58,556 nucleotides of DNA from Triparma columacea. Its lineage: Eukaryota > Sar > Bolidophyceae > Parmales > Triparmaceae. The notes beneath the pieces were generated by a model. The model had not been told where the DNA came from, made no database searches, and saw only the letters and a list, made by a program, of their open reading frames with translations. Of this stretch, positions 22,416 to 33,845 are shown piece by piece. The stretch's first letter is position 1, and each line of letters starts with the position of its first letter. The position numbers and the translations under genes are program-made. The stretch lies in NCBI GenBank assembly GCA_030267965.1, contig BRYA01000546.1, forward strand, positions 1 through 58,556, read 5' to 3'.

Positions 22416-22643
22416 TCTCCGAGGGTTAAGTTAGAGAGGAGGATTGGGGGATAAGTGGAAAAGGAAAAAGCTGGGAAGGCGTTAGGGGCGGATCTACTTG
22501 ACTGTCGTCTATGATGCGATTTGAAGACGCGTGGATGATAAGAAGAATTTGTCAAGGGAAATTATTGGATCTTTTCTCGGGGGGTTCCCATTTCAGTGAG
22601 ACAAAGTTCTTTGCTTTAATTTTATACAAAAACAAGCATTCCC

Positions 22644-24364
22644 TCACCATATTTTCACGCACGCCTGGACAATCTCTCTCCCCACCTCGACGCCTTTCCT
22701 CTTCATGAGTTCCAGCATCTCCCCTTCCTCGTCCCCGCTTGTGACCCATCCCGCCCCACTTTCGTCGTTCGTCAACATACCCTGCTCGAACATCCGGAGT
22801 CCGTGCTCCTTGTCCCAGCTCCTGAACGCCAGCCTCTCGATGCTGCCGTCTGGCTTGATCCAGAACCACGCAACATACTTAGACTTGTCCTTGTGCCCCT
22901 TGAAGGCCCCTCTCTTCAGCTCCACGAAGGCGTTGGGTTCTTCGGTATCCCTCTCTAAGTAGTGGAACAGTACCGTGGTCTCCCTTGCCTCCGCCTCCTT
23001 CCCCATACTCCAGTACCTCTCGAACTTGTCCCCATCCTGTATCTTCAGCACCTCCAGGACCTCCCTCGCGTCCTCGCCCAGCCCCATCCCCACAATCTTG
23101 TCAAGCTCGCAGAGGATAAAGTACATGGCGTTGAGAGCCCACTTTGCCCCTCCCCCACCCATCTCCCCCACCTCCTCCTGGATCAGCTCCCGAAGGGGAG
23201 TAGTCTCGGCCTGCAGAAGTTCCGCGTACCTCCTCTGCGGTTCACTGGTCTTGGACGGATCGGGATGCGAGGGGGGGGAGACGAAGTTGAAGAGATAGCG
23301 CTGGTACCACCAGCTGGATTGGTCGGCAGGCTCGGTGAAGACGGCCTCTTGAACTACGCTTAGCTCTTTGGTGACGAGGGCGAGGCGGTGATCGAAAGGA
23401 GTTGAGGAGGCTGGTTGGGTGAGATGGAGGAGAAGAGGGAGTAGCTTGGAACGGTAGTGGTAGGCGGAGTAGTTGGAGAAGTTGGATGATATTAGGGAGG
23501 TTGTGAATTCGAACTCTGGAGGGGATTGGGGTCGTGGTGGTAGTGGTAGTGGTAGTGGTGTGAGACATTTCGACTACATTTAACATGCGAACGAAAGACA
23601 GTCAGTCGTCCCCCACTCACCTGTCTCAACAATCTTCTTGAACTCCTCGTCGTTCTTCTCCCCCTCTCCACCCCCCCCCTCCGCACCCTCTATCTGCGCC
23701 CCGAAGCCACACGCTATGAGCATCCCCTCGAGCTCCTTGAACTTTCCAGTCTTGCCCATCTTGAGACTCACTACGAACCTGCGGTAGTTCCAGCAGTGGA
23801 AGTTCCTCTCGTCTACCCTGAGAAACTTTTCGGTGAGAGCAATTTCCTTCTCCAAATCTTCCCCCCTCAACCCCCCGGCTTCCTCTCCCACCCTAAGCAA
23901 GCTCCACTTCCTGTGGAACCAAGCCCCGTAGCACTTCGGGTTCTTCTTCAGGGCCTTTACAGTCAGATCGTCCTCAACCTCCCACGTCATCGCCGTTGCT
24001 ATGAGTATTTCGCGGCGCTGATTCCAGAGGGAGTAGTAGTCGGGGTTTATCATCAGTAACATTGAGGTCAGATTGAGAGTCTGCGGGGGGGAGGTGTTTT
24101 AGGGTAATTTCGTCTACATTCTAGGCCTACCACGATAGTATCACGACATAAAAGTTCCAGCTTTGCCAACATAAGTCATCCAAAGCTCCTCAAAGTCCCC
24201 CCTCACCCCAAACTCACCTCCTCATTCTCCCCGTCGGGACCTCCCCTGCGTGATTTCAATGCATCAGAGAGCTTGTTGTAGTTCTTGACCTTCTTCTCCA
24301 GAGCCTTGACGAATGTCCCGTCGGATATTCTCTTAGCATGTTCAGCTTTATTTCGTCCGTGCAT
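22644..24364 (-). CDS. RABGGTA-like: Rab geranylgeranyltransferase alpha subunit
   Basis: Three exons (24364-24218, 24080-23621, 23515-22644; introns of 137 and 105 bp) give 492 aa. It is the alpha subunit of the type II enzyme that prenylates Rab GTPases. It starts MHGRNK, the family start. Several PPTA repeats are visible (NPDYYSLWNQRREIL, NPKCYGAWFHRKW, NFHCWNYRRFV, NFSNYSAYHYRSKLL). Family conservation (a block of the EFEFTTSLI type before NFSNYS) decides the acceptor of exon 3, which places a run of ACCACT units inside intron 2. Its start codon is only 55 bp from that of the divergent MINDY-like gene. Confidence 0.92.
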
Positions 24365-24419
24365 TTGGAGGCGAAAAGGATTTTGGAGGATTGGAGCTCC
24401 CCTCTAAAAATGGTAAAAA
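24365..24419. promoter_or_regulatory. 55-bp bidirectional intergenic promoter
   Basis: The only DNA between the two divergent start codons (24364 minus, 24420 plus). Both UTRs and any core promoter must lie here or overlap the coding sequences. No TATA box is evident. Confidence 0.6.
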
Positions 24420-26641
24420 ATGCCTCTCTCAAAGGAAGAACTTCGTGCTCGACGACTAGCAGCACTGGGGACGTCGACAAGTCCTCAGACCAATATAGCT
24501 TCGGTTCATCCAGCCCCGGTAGCGTCTGCTAGTGATGAAAAAAATTCAACCACCGCCGCTGCTTCGCCTCCTATCGCTGCTCCGCTTGAGAAGAGGTTCA
24601 AACAGGACGAAACACACGCCGAATACTCGGACACGCCGGCTTTACAGGACGTTGCACCAATGGAAAGCGTAGACGACGAAGACGAGGAGTTGAGGAGGGC
24701 CATAGAGTTGTCTAAGCAGGCAAGTCAGGGTCACAGTGATGGTGGTTTCGGAGATGGTGGTCATAGCGATCCTTTCGGCGACGACGGCGGGGGAAAGCTC
24801 CCCCCTGAGAGCAGCGTTAGGTTTGACGAGTCCAACCTGTCTCAGGCAAATGACCAGTTCGACGATGACATTGCCAAGGCCATAGCCATGTCCATGAGCG
24901 ATAGCGGGGGGGGGTCATCGATGGCCGTCGATTCAGCCTCGGCGGCCGCGGGTGCTGCGGAGGACAACGCGGTGAGGCACGCGGACTTTGAGACACAGGC
25001 GCAGTTTGAGACTGTGAGGACCACTCCGGAGGAAAGGAAGGCACAAATCATGGCACCTTACACACCTTCAGGTGAGAAAGGGACAAGGGGCGAGGTAGTG
25101 CATTATCTTAAGGCGCAGCATCTCTAACACATGATTTCGCAATCCTCTGCGCTTTTCACTTCACTTCACTTCACTTCGCTTCGCTCATCGTAGACATTTC
25201 ATCTTTTAGCACCATTATGTGGGGAGGCACCGTGACAGACGCTGACAAGGTCCGATGGGAGCAGCAAACCATCGTCCCGAAGGGCGGGTCGGGTTGGGGT
25301 TCCTGGGGGCTCTCTCAGTCGCACGGCGGCCCTTGCGGGATCCTCGCAGTTATCACTGCGGAGATGATTCTGGCCGCCAACTTCGGCGACGCGCTGGAAG
25401 GGGAGGGCGAAGATAACAGGAAGGGGACATTTAAAAGCACGGTGGAAGCGAACGAAGAGGGCCTAAATGATAAGGAGGTTGACAAGCTCCTAGCGAGGGC
25501 AATCTCACACATAATTGTAAGGGCTGCTAGATGCGGGACGAACTCCAACGGTGCAGGCGGCGATGGGGGATGTGGCGTGAAGCTTATCCTTCGGAATGAT
25601 CCCCTCCCCGCAACCTCCGACTTCCCGTACCGTTCTGTTTCAATGTGGGAGGAAAATGATCTGGAATCCAAGGTCGAGAGCTTCCTGCTGTCGGAAGGCG
25701 GGGAGGCCCTGGCTGGGTACAAGGGCCCGGGGGGCATCCTTATGATGTGTATGAGCATGGTCGCAAGCAGAGGCGCCGATCAGGTAATAGCTGACATGGA
25801 CTACCCCCCCCCCGACTGTGCCTTCACGGCGCAGTTCGGGCACTGCTCCCAGGAACTTATCAACCTCCTCTTGACGGGGGCGGCGACGTCCAACGTTTTT
25901 GACGGGGTGATGGACATGGGAGGGCTCTTCATGAGGGGCGTGCTAGACAGACCCAGGGTGGGCTACTTGACACAGATCGAGGCGCTAAGGTACGTCCAGG
26001 TTGGGACTTACTACAAGACCCCACAGTTCCCCCTCTGGGTGGTGGGCAGTCAGAGCCACTTTAGCGTCCTGTTCTCGCTGTCCATGGCGCCTATAGAGGA
26101 GAGCGCGAGCGACCAAATATTGGAGCGGTGTCGGAGGGCCTTTCGGGTGATTGACGGGGACGGGGCCGGATTCATTCAAATGACGAGCCTCCGGGAGCTC
26201 CTGACGCTGCTGGACCTGACCGACAAGGTCGGCGACAACCTTACCAAGTTCGCCAACTTGCTGGAGGAGTGCGACGCCGGAATCATTCTCTGGGACAAGT
26301 TCTGGATGAAGGTCTCGCGGCTCATGACTGGGGCTTCCATCGACAGCGTCCTCGACCCCCTGACGAGCTCGGGGATCCAAGAGGAGGCGAAGTTCGAGGT
26401 CGAGCGTTTTGCGGATTCCTTCACCCTCCACCACTTCAACGGGCTCAGGGAAGGGGCGATGACGCCCTTCGGGGTGACGAGGCTGTCGGCAGAAGACGCG
26501 GTAGGAGCCAGCGTAGCAATGGACATAGGGGGGGGCGGAGGGGGAGGGGGGGGGGATAGGGGACTCGAGGAAGTTGCGAGGACGAGGTGGCCCAGTGCCA
26601 AGTTTGACTGGGGCGGCAAGGCGCCCCCAAGCATTGATTAG
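24420..26641 (+). CDS. MINDY-3-like deubiquitinase with two UIMs
   Basis: Two exons (24420-25071, 25194-26641; 122-bp intron) give 699 aa. The N-terminus holds two ubiquitin-interacting motifs, near residues 87-102 (EELRRAIELSKQ) and 148-163 (DDIAKAIAMSM). The catalytic domain begins after the intron with WGLSQSHGGPCGILA, the nucleophile Cys being near residue 265, and has the catalytic His in GSQSHFSVLF. This is the signature of the MINDY-3/4 family (FAM188), cysteine proteases that cleave K48-linked polyubiquitin. An EF-hand-like insertion (VIDGDGAGF, about residue 520-560) is characteristic of MINDY-3. A glycine-rich stretch precedes the C-terminus. Likely a cytosolic protein. Confidence 0.88.
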
Positions 26642-26762
26642 AGAGTGAGTGGGGATGGGAGGAGGTGAGAGGGTGTGTGTGTGGGGGGCGTGTAGGAGCT
26701 AAATAACCAAGGCATTTGATCAAACAAACAAACAAAGAGTGGCATACTTCCACGAGCTTTAC

Positions 26763-27395
26763 TTAAACATCAAAGTAGCTTTCCCCTGATAGTGCCGCCC
26801 TCCCGTCGTCCTGGAGAGCTTTGAGGGTCGCTCTAAATTCTTGAAACTGGGCAGAGCTTCTATGCGTGCCCAAGAAGTCACGCTCCTTGTCCTTGTAGCG
26901 CTCAATTATGTTGTAGAAAAGAGGTTTCTTGTCACTCTGAGGAGCGAAGGAGTTGTGAGCTCAAGAAGCGTCATCATTGTTGTTTTTGCTCACCTTCATC
27001 AGCGTGTACATAAGTGTGTTGGGTTCGTTATTGTTGACCCATGTTGCGTAAGGTAAAAACACGTCCTTAAAATCTTTCTCTGCCGCAACATCTTGTAGTT
27101 CAATTTGCACTAGCAGATTGAACACTTTTGTACCCTTCGATTGCATTGACGCCGCACACGCATCACACCTGTGAGATGAAGCGGCGAATTTACCAACTTC
27201 TTGTAAGAAAAAGGAGAGAGAGAGGAAAAAAAACTGAGATCTCTACGGGAGCTTCTTCGCAAAGCCTTGAAGATTCCTCCAATTGGCTTTCATTCAACCA
27301 CGTCGACCATAATTTCGTGCCATAACATACCCAGGACTGCCTGGAGCACACTTGCACTCGTCGCCGCATTCGCATGTTGAGTTGTTGCAAGGCAT
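26763..27395 (-). CDS. Metallothionein-like Cys cluster fused to ABM (YgiN-type) monooxygenase domain
   Basis: Three small exons (27395-27331, 27168-26994, 26936-26763; introns of 162 and 57 bp, all GT-AG) give 137 aa in one frame. Residues 1-26 hold seven cysteines at positions 3, 8, 10, 14, 16, 23 and 26 (start MPCNNSTCECGDECKC), with CxC pairs typical of metallothioneins; intron 1 falls inside this cluster. The remaining 110 or so residues are an antibiotic-biosynthesis-monooxygenase-like (ABM) ferredoxin-fold domain: VFNLLVQIEL, then FYNIIERYKDKE, then LGTHRSSAQF with the usual His. ABM proteins are small dimers acting on quinones or aromatic compounds. The fusion rests on the splice model; separate genes are less likely because the Cys exon has no other continuation of meaningful length. 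Confidence 0.75.
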
Positions 27396-27423
27396 TTTTT
27401 GAGGCCAAAACCCAATCCAACCT

Positions 27424-27523
27424 AAATAAATTTCACGTTCATACAACAACAAATGCTCACGCTATCATCATCGAAATAAATTTCACGTTCATACAACAAC
27501 AAATGCTCACGCTATCATCACTC
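27424..27523. repeat. Direct duplication of a 50-bp segment
   Basis: Two adjacent 50-bp copies, each beginning AAATAAATTTCACGTTCATA, nearly identical. They lie between the start of the metallothionein/ABM gene and the stop of the next minus-strand gene. Confidence 0.9.
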
Positions 27524-29852
27524 TCATTCTGCCCATTGGGATTCTCCCGTCTCCTCGCATAGGTAGTAGAAGTTGCCACCCTCGTCCTGGAGGGTTATCC
27601 ACACCTTTCCATTTTCGTCGACGTAGGGTTCGTGATGGTTGGCTCCCTCGCCAGCCCCCCCCCCCCCTTCCNNNNNNNNNNNNNNNNNNNNNNNNNNNNN
27701 NNNNNNNCCCCCCCCTCCCCCTTCTCCTCCTCCTGTTTCTTGGCCCTCCTCTTCTGCCTGCTCTTTGCCCTCATCAAGAGCCTATTGACCACCTTGTAGT
27801 TGTTGTTCCTCCACCTCCATCCACGGAAGCGTGCCTGGACGTCAATGACGCAGGCGACCAAACATCGTTCCTCAAGTTCCGCTAGGACCTCTGCAAAGTC
27901 CTCGTAAATATTCTCCAGGAGCATCTCCTCGAGCAAGTCCATCCCTGCTACTAACACCTCCCTCTCGCTGTGCTCCTCCTTCTCCCTCGACTTGGGCTTG
28001 ACTTCTTCCTTAGCAAAGAGGTCGATATTGGTGTCGGCGAGCCACAGATCCTCGTTCGGGGGGGGCTCCTCGACCTTCTCATCGGGCTCCTCTTCGCTCT
28101 CGGAATCTTTGAAGAGGTAGGATAGGTCCCTCTTGTCCTTTACCCTGTCCGCCCTGCCATACTTGAGCCTGTACGCCTTTGTCCTCATGAGCCTTTCATG
28201 TGCCTTGGTGACCTGCTTCTCAAGTCCCTTCAGAGTCCTCCTTTGCTTCAGCGTCGATTTCATTTTTGAGAGGTCCTCGCTATTGTGCTTATTCACCTCT
28301 TTTAGCTTCCTGTACTCCTTCGATCTCTGCAGGATGCCCTCCAAATATACGACCCCAGCGTGCTTGGGGTCGGCCTCGAAGCAGCCGTCCCCTCTTCTTG
28401 GCCCTTCGGTCATGAATCTCTCATAGAACCTGGTGATGTTGACATCCTTGTACAGGTCTTTCCCCTCGTTGGTCTTACCATTGTGGAGGAGGGAGAAGTG
28501 CTTCTTGATTGCCAGCCCTGCTCCTGCCCACTTCTCCCCTGAACCGACGCTCTCCATCTCCGAAACGAGGGAATTCATTTCGGACATTGCCTCTTCGACC
28601 TGTTTGGCTGTCATGGTCTGGGTGTGGGTGTGGGTGTGGGTGGGTGGGTGGGGCGCGGGGGTCATCAGTGTTAGTGTCAGCGATTAGTCAGCGAAAAATC
28701 TTGAAATAGGAAATCCATACGACCGAAACCCCAAAACGCACTTTCTTCTTTGTCTTCCGCTTGCTCCTAGTAGTAGTAGTGGTATTGGTATTCCCTGAGG
28801 TTGTAGATGCAATGCTACCGGCGATGGAAGAGTCATCGTTGGCGCTCGTGCTATTTCCTCCCATGCTGGAAACCTCGGTTATGAAGTCGAGGATGCTGCC
28901 ATTGCGCTCGGTCCTCTCCTTCTCCCTCTCGTAGTGGCTGTCGAGTTTGCCTTGAAGGTTGTAATTGCCATGGACCAGTATCCTCTTTTTGGGCTCAGCC
29001 GTGTTCTTTTTCAGGGCCCTCAGCGAGGCAGACTCTATGGAAATCTTCTCTTCCAGGCTCCTTGGGTCCACAATCTGCGGAAAGGGGAGCGCTTTCCCCG
29101 TCAGCCCGCACATCAGCGGGGTAGTCCCGCCCCCGTCGCTCGCAGGCATTGCAGGAGGGGCAGCGTTCGCGTACCTCAGCATGATGCTGCCGTTTCCCAA
29201 CACTGCAGCAGGAATGGGCTCCGGCGGGAGGGAGTCTTGGACGTGGTAGTAATTGTCCAGGGCCCGCTTATGCGCATCGCCAGGGCCAAAACTGTCTGCA
29301 CGCAAAGTCGGCTTTACATAACTCAGCTGCAGCAGCTGAGCGGGGGTGAGATTGTCCTTGCTAATTATCGAGAGCTTTGGGAGATCCTCCGAGGCGCTCT
29401 GCTTGGCCGAAAGGCTTTTCCCCATGCTACTTGACGTCAGAGAGGGCTGGTCGAGGAAGTTCTTCTTTGTTAGCCTGTACTTTTTCTCCTTGATAGTCTT
29501 TATGGGCACCCTGGCGCTGTCACAAAGGAAGAACTTTTTCGTCCCATCGTTCGCCGTGGTCGCATTCTTGAACTCGTCAGGCTCCGCAATGTCGTGGAGC
29601 TCCCCCTCCAGCCTCGCCTTCCACTTGCTCTGCAAAAAGTTCCACTCTGACTCCCTGCGGCGAGGAGGGGTGAGAGGGGAGACATGGGTGAGAGGAAGGA
29701 GGAAGGGGAAACCCACACAAATGGATTTGTTTTCAACTTAAACCCCTTCAACAGCCCCACCCTCTCATGGCCCTTAACCGCAGCCCCACCAGGCACATAA
29801 ACACACACCTCCTCTGCTTGTTCTTGAGCCGCATCTGCAAATCGTACGACAT
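27524..29852 (-). CDS. Charged protein with IQ motif and C-terminal WW-like domain (interrupted by assembly gap)
   Basis: Modelled as three exons: 29852-29809, 29654-28742 and 28617-27524, the last broken by 36 N. The first two join in frame (start MSYDLQMRLKNKQRR, then ESEWNFLQ). The third starts after a CACCCAG acceptor with a weaker GTGCGT donor. The third exon could instead be a separate gene starting at the ATG at 28614. The N-terminal half is low in recognisable domains. The C-terminal half is a charged helical region with one IQ-like motif (VIDVQARFRGWRWRN), a possible calmodulin site. After the gap a shifted frame encodes a WW-like segment (VWITLQDEGGNFYYLC then SQW) before the stop at 27524-27526. 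The gap hides the true frame and length. Function unknown. Confidence 0.6.
27672..27707. other. Assembly gap (36 N) inside a coding exon
   Basis: A run of N flanked on both sides by C homopolymers, inside the IQ/WW gene. Coding frames on the two sides do not match, so the true missing length is unknown or the flanking homopolymers are miscounted. Confidence 0.99.
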
Positions 29853-30099
29853 CTCAACGAGGCAAGGTGTTGAAAGTATAAGGCCCCTAATACATCAACT
29901 GCGAGCCAGAAAATTGTTTGAATAAGCAAGCAAGAAAAAATGGACTTGGTGCCGATCCTGATTGACGACAGGAGATTTCCTGTGGAGGATTTCACACCAA
30001 CTCAGCAAAATTTGTGTTGCTTAGAAGACTGCGTGCCCCCTCATTATATTTTCAGTCAACGCACAAGCTAACTAAACGACATCAAACGTTCATAAAGAT

Positions 30100-33000
30100 A
30101 TGCTTAGACACGCTTTGAACCCTAGCAATGTCCGCCGACTTTTCAACCCATCGATCTCATCAAGTTTGAGGGTTTTTTCGTCGACTCCCGCAGGTATCCC
30201 GTACGAAAAGATCGAAATTGGGGTACCCAAGGAGACTTTTGACCTCGAGAAGCGCGTGGCTGCCAGTCCCGACTCAGGTGAGTGAAACTGGAGAGGGTGT
30301 TTGGCGTCTTTTTTCGACTGTGACAAAAAAAATCGGTGGACAAGGGGGTTTTGGGGGAACACGGCGCAATTTGTGGGTATATATCCTGCGTCGAGCGGTA
30401 TATAGGGTATATACACTCCAAACTATGCTTATGATTCCAAATTTGTGCTCGACATCTTTGATATCTTTCGTTGCAGTTTTTGAACTGACCCCAAAACTCC
30501 CCTCCCCCCTGACCCCCAGTTGCGAAACTCACCAAATCTGGGTTTAAAGTGTCTGTGGAGACCGGCGCCGGAGCCCAGTCTCACTTCTCGGACGCTGATT
30601 ACATGAGTGCTGGGGCCTCCATTGCTGCTACAAGGGAGGATGCTTTCAAGAAGGACATCATTCTGAAGGTCAGGGGTCCCACACCCGACGAGGCCAAGCT
30701 TGTCGAGGACAGGACTCTCCTTAGTTTCATCTGGCCTGCGCAGAACCCTGACTTAGTGAAGCAGCTCCAGGACCAGAAGGCCACTGTCTTTGCCATGGAC
30801 TGTATTCCCAGGACCCTCTCTAGAGGACAGGCCTTCGACGCGCTTTCCAGCCAGGCGAACATTGCTGGATATCGCGCCGTCGTTGAGGCGAGCAACGAGT
30901 TTGGAAGGTTCTTCGCTGGCCAGATGACTGCTGCTGGTAAGGTTCCTCCCGCAAAGGTTTTGGTCTTGGGAACTGGAGTAGCCGGCCTTGCCGCCATCCA
31001 AACTGCTAAGAACATGGGCGCCATCGTCCGCGCCTTTGACGTTCGTCCTGTCACGAAGGAGCAGGTCGAGGCCATGGGGGGTCAATTCCTCGAGGTTGAT
31101 TTCAAAGAGGATGGATCCGGGGCTGGTGGATACGCCAAGGAGGTGAGGGACGGGATGTGGGGCTTTGGGGCGGGGAAGAGGGACAGCTCGTTCATGTACT
31201 CGCCAGCATCTCAACGCGCAATACACGCTAACTAATCCTCCCCTTCCTCTCATCCCCTCCCCTTCACCCCCACCAACCTTCATCCCCCTCCCCCCCTTTC
31301 AGATGTCCCCCGAATGGCACGCCGCCGCTGCCCGCCTCTTTGCAGAGCAGGCCAAGGACGTTGACGTCATCATCACAACCGCACTCATCCCTGGCAGGGC
31401 CGCCCCCAAGATGATCACGGAACAGATGGTCGCATCCATGAAGAATGGGTCCGTCATTGTTGACTTGGCCGCTGAGTCTGGAGGCAACGTCGCAACCACT
31501 GTTGCAGACAAGAAGATCGTCACCCCTAACGGCGTCACTTGTCTTGGCTACACCGACCTCGTCTCTCGTCTCCCCACCACATCGTCCAACCTTTTCGCCA
31601 ACAATGCGCAAAAGTTCCTCGAGAGCGTCGGGCCGATGACGACCAAGGAGAAAGGCTACTGGCACATTGATCACAAAGACGAGGCAGTCAGGGGCATGCT
31701 CGTGCTCGAGAAGGGAAATATGATGTGGCCTGCGCCCCTACCCCCTCCTCCCCCCGCTCCCACCCCCGAGGAGTTGGCCAAGAAGGCCGCTGCTGAGGCT
31801 GCAGCCAACCCCCCCATCGATTACAAGGCGCCCTACATTAGTGGCGCTAAGAACGCCATGCTCCTCGGCGCTGGAACGATGATGTTTGGCGCTGTCGCGC
31901 CCAACCCCGCGTTCTCCAGCATGTTCACTACCTTCGCCCTCTCCAACATCATCGGCGTTCAGGCCGTCCTCGGAGTCGCGCACGCGCTCCATTCCCCCCT
32001 TATGGCCGTCACCAACGCCATTTCGGGCACCACCGCCCTCGGCGGGATGCACCTCGTCGCCCACTCCACCTCCCCCATGGTCACCACCCTGGGTGCCATG
32101 GCCACGACTCTGTCGACTGTTAACATCGTTGGAGGCTTCGTCATCAGCGGGAAGATGCTCGACATGTTCAAACGCCCCGACGACCCGCCTGAGTACTACA
32201 GTTACTACATGGCCCCTGCGGTTGGAACTGCGGCTCTTTACGGAGGCCTCCACCATGCGGGGTACCAGGAAATCGACTCTGCGGCCGGAACCCTTGCAGG
32301 ACTTTTTTGCATCGGTGGTATCGCCGGACTTAGCAATCAGTCCACTGCCAGGTTGGGAAATGCTAGTGGACAGGCTGGCGTCGCACTTGGAGTTCTCTCA
32401 ACGTTCGGAAGCCTTCACTGCAGCGCTGGAACAACGGCAAGCATCGCGACCATGATGGGAGTTGGCGGTGCAGCCGGGTACTATATCGGAAACAAGGTCG
32501 AGCCTACCAGTCTCCCCCAGACAGTTGCGGCATTCCACAGCCTCGTGGGCTTGGCAGCTAGCGGCGCCGCGATTGGGGACTACTGGAACACCCCCGATGT
32601 CACCGCTCTCGATGGTGTCCACCTGGCTTCCATCTACCTCGCCGCCGTCATTGGAAGCATTACTACAACCGGCAGTCTTGTCGCCTTCGGAAAGCTCGAC
32701 GGAAGGATGGACAGCGCTCCCTTGCAGCTCGAAATGAAGGACCAGATCAACATTGGCCTCGGAGCCGCCACCCTTGGCGCTGGCGCTGTCGTCATGGGCG
32801 CACCCACCTTTGGTGTCGGCATGTCCGTCCTCGGCGGTTCTCTGCTGACGTCGGGTGCCTTGGGGTGGCATACCGCGGCCTCTATTGGAGGCGCCGACAT
32901 GCCCGTCGTCATCACTGTCCTCAACAGTTACTCCGGGTGGGCGCTCTGTGCTGAGGGCTTTATGCTCAACCAGCCCCTCCTTACCACTGTCGGAGCCCTC

Positions 33001-33669
33001 ATAGGGTGCTCCGGAGCCGCCCTTACCAAGATCATGTGCGACGCCATGAACAGGGACATCCTCTCTGTTATCTCTGGGGGCTTCGGAACCAAGGCCACCG
33101 CAGGAGGCGAGGCCATGGTTTTCGAGGGCGAGGCCACCATGACGGGCATCGATCAGACCATCGAACTCATTAAGGAGGCCAGGAAGATTATCATCGTGCC
33201 TGGCTATGGCCTGGCTGTCGCCAAGGCACAGTACCCGCTCCACGACATGGTTGATACCCTCACCAAGAACGGGAAGGACGTCAAGTTTGCCATTCATCCT
33301 GTCGCAGGTAGGATGCCCGGGCAGCTCAACGTCCTGCTCGCTGAGGCTGGCGTCCCGTACGACATCGTCGAGGAGCTCGAGGAGATCAACGACGACTTCG
33401 ATGACACCGACCTTACCTTGGTCATCGGCGCGAACGATACGGTCAATTCTGCCGCCGAGGACGACCCTAACTCTGAGATTGCTGGCATGCCCGTCTTGAG
33501 GGTTTGGAACTCTGAGCAGGTCATCGTCATGAAGCGATCCATGGCCGCTGGATACGCCGGAGTCGAGAACCCCGTCTTCTTGAAGGACAACACTGACATG
33601 CTCCTGGGAGATGCCAAGGCCACTTGCGACGAGCTTTCCCAGAAGATCAACGCAATCTACAAGAAGTAA
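30100..33669 (+). CDS. NNT: Proton-translocating NAD(P) transhydrogenase, mitochondrial
   Basis: Three exons (30100-30277, 30520-31142, 31303-33669; introns of 242 and 160 bp) give 1055 aa. It couples hydride transfer from NADH to NADP+ to proton re-entry across the inner mitochondrial membrane. The N-terminal 30 or so residues are basic and Ser/Arg-rich ([15 protein letters not shown]), a mitochondrial presequence. Domain I follows ([17 protein letters not shown]-site [13 protein letters not shown]). After a Pro/Ala-rich linker come about a dozen hydrophobic helices of domain II. Domain III is C-terminal, with NADP-binding [12 protein letters not shown] and [16 protein letters not shown]. 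The alpha-then-beta order in a single chain is like the animal enzyme. Length is normal for the family. Confidence 0.96.
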
Positions 33670-33845
33670 ACTCTAACAGAAAGATATAAATAAGAGGGAA
33701 ATACAAATCGGAAGAGAGAGCGCACAGAACTAATAAAAATGGTAAAAAAGATGCTATAACGGATCCAAAATGCTCCTCATTTCTTTTAAGCACACAGCCC
33801 CCTTTCCCTCAAACTTCACCACCCCCCCTTTCTCCTCATCAAACT

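Noticed and set aside
29940..30068. 42-codon ATG frame upstream of the transhydrogenase gene
   Set aside because: Too short, no recognisable features and inside a probable promoter/leader region.
31738..33297. Long minus-strand frames opposite the transhydrogenase gene
   Set aside because: They arise from the GC-rich codon pattern of NNT; the plus strand has all family motifs.
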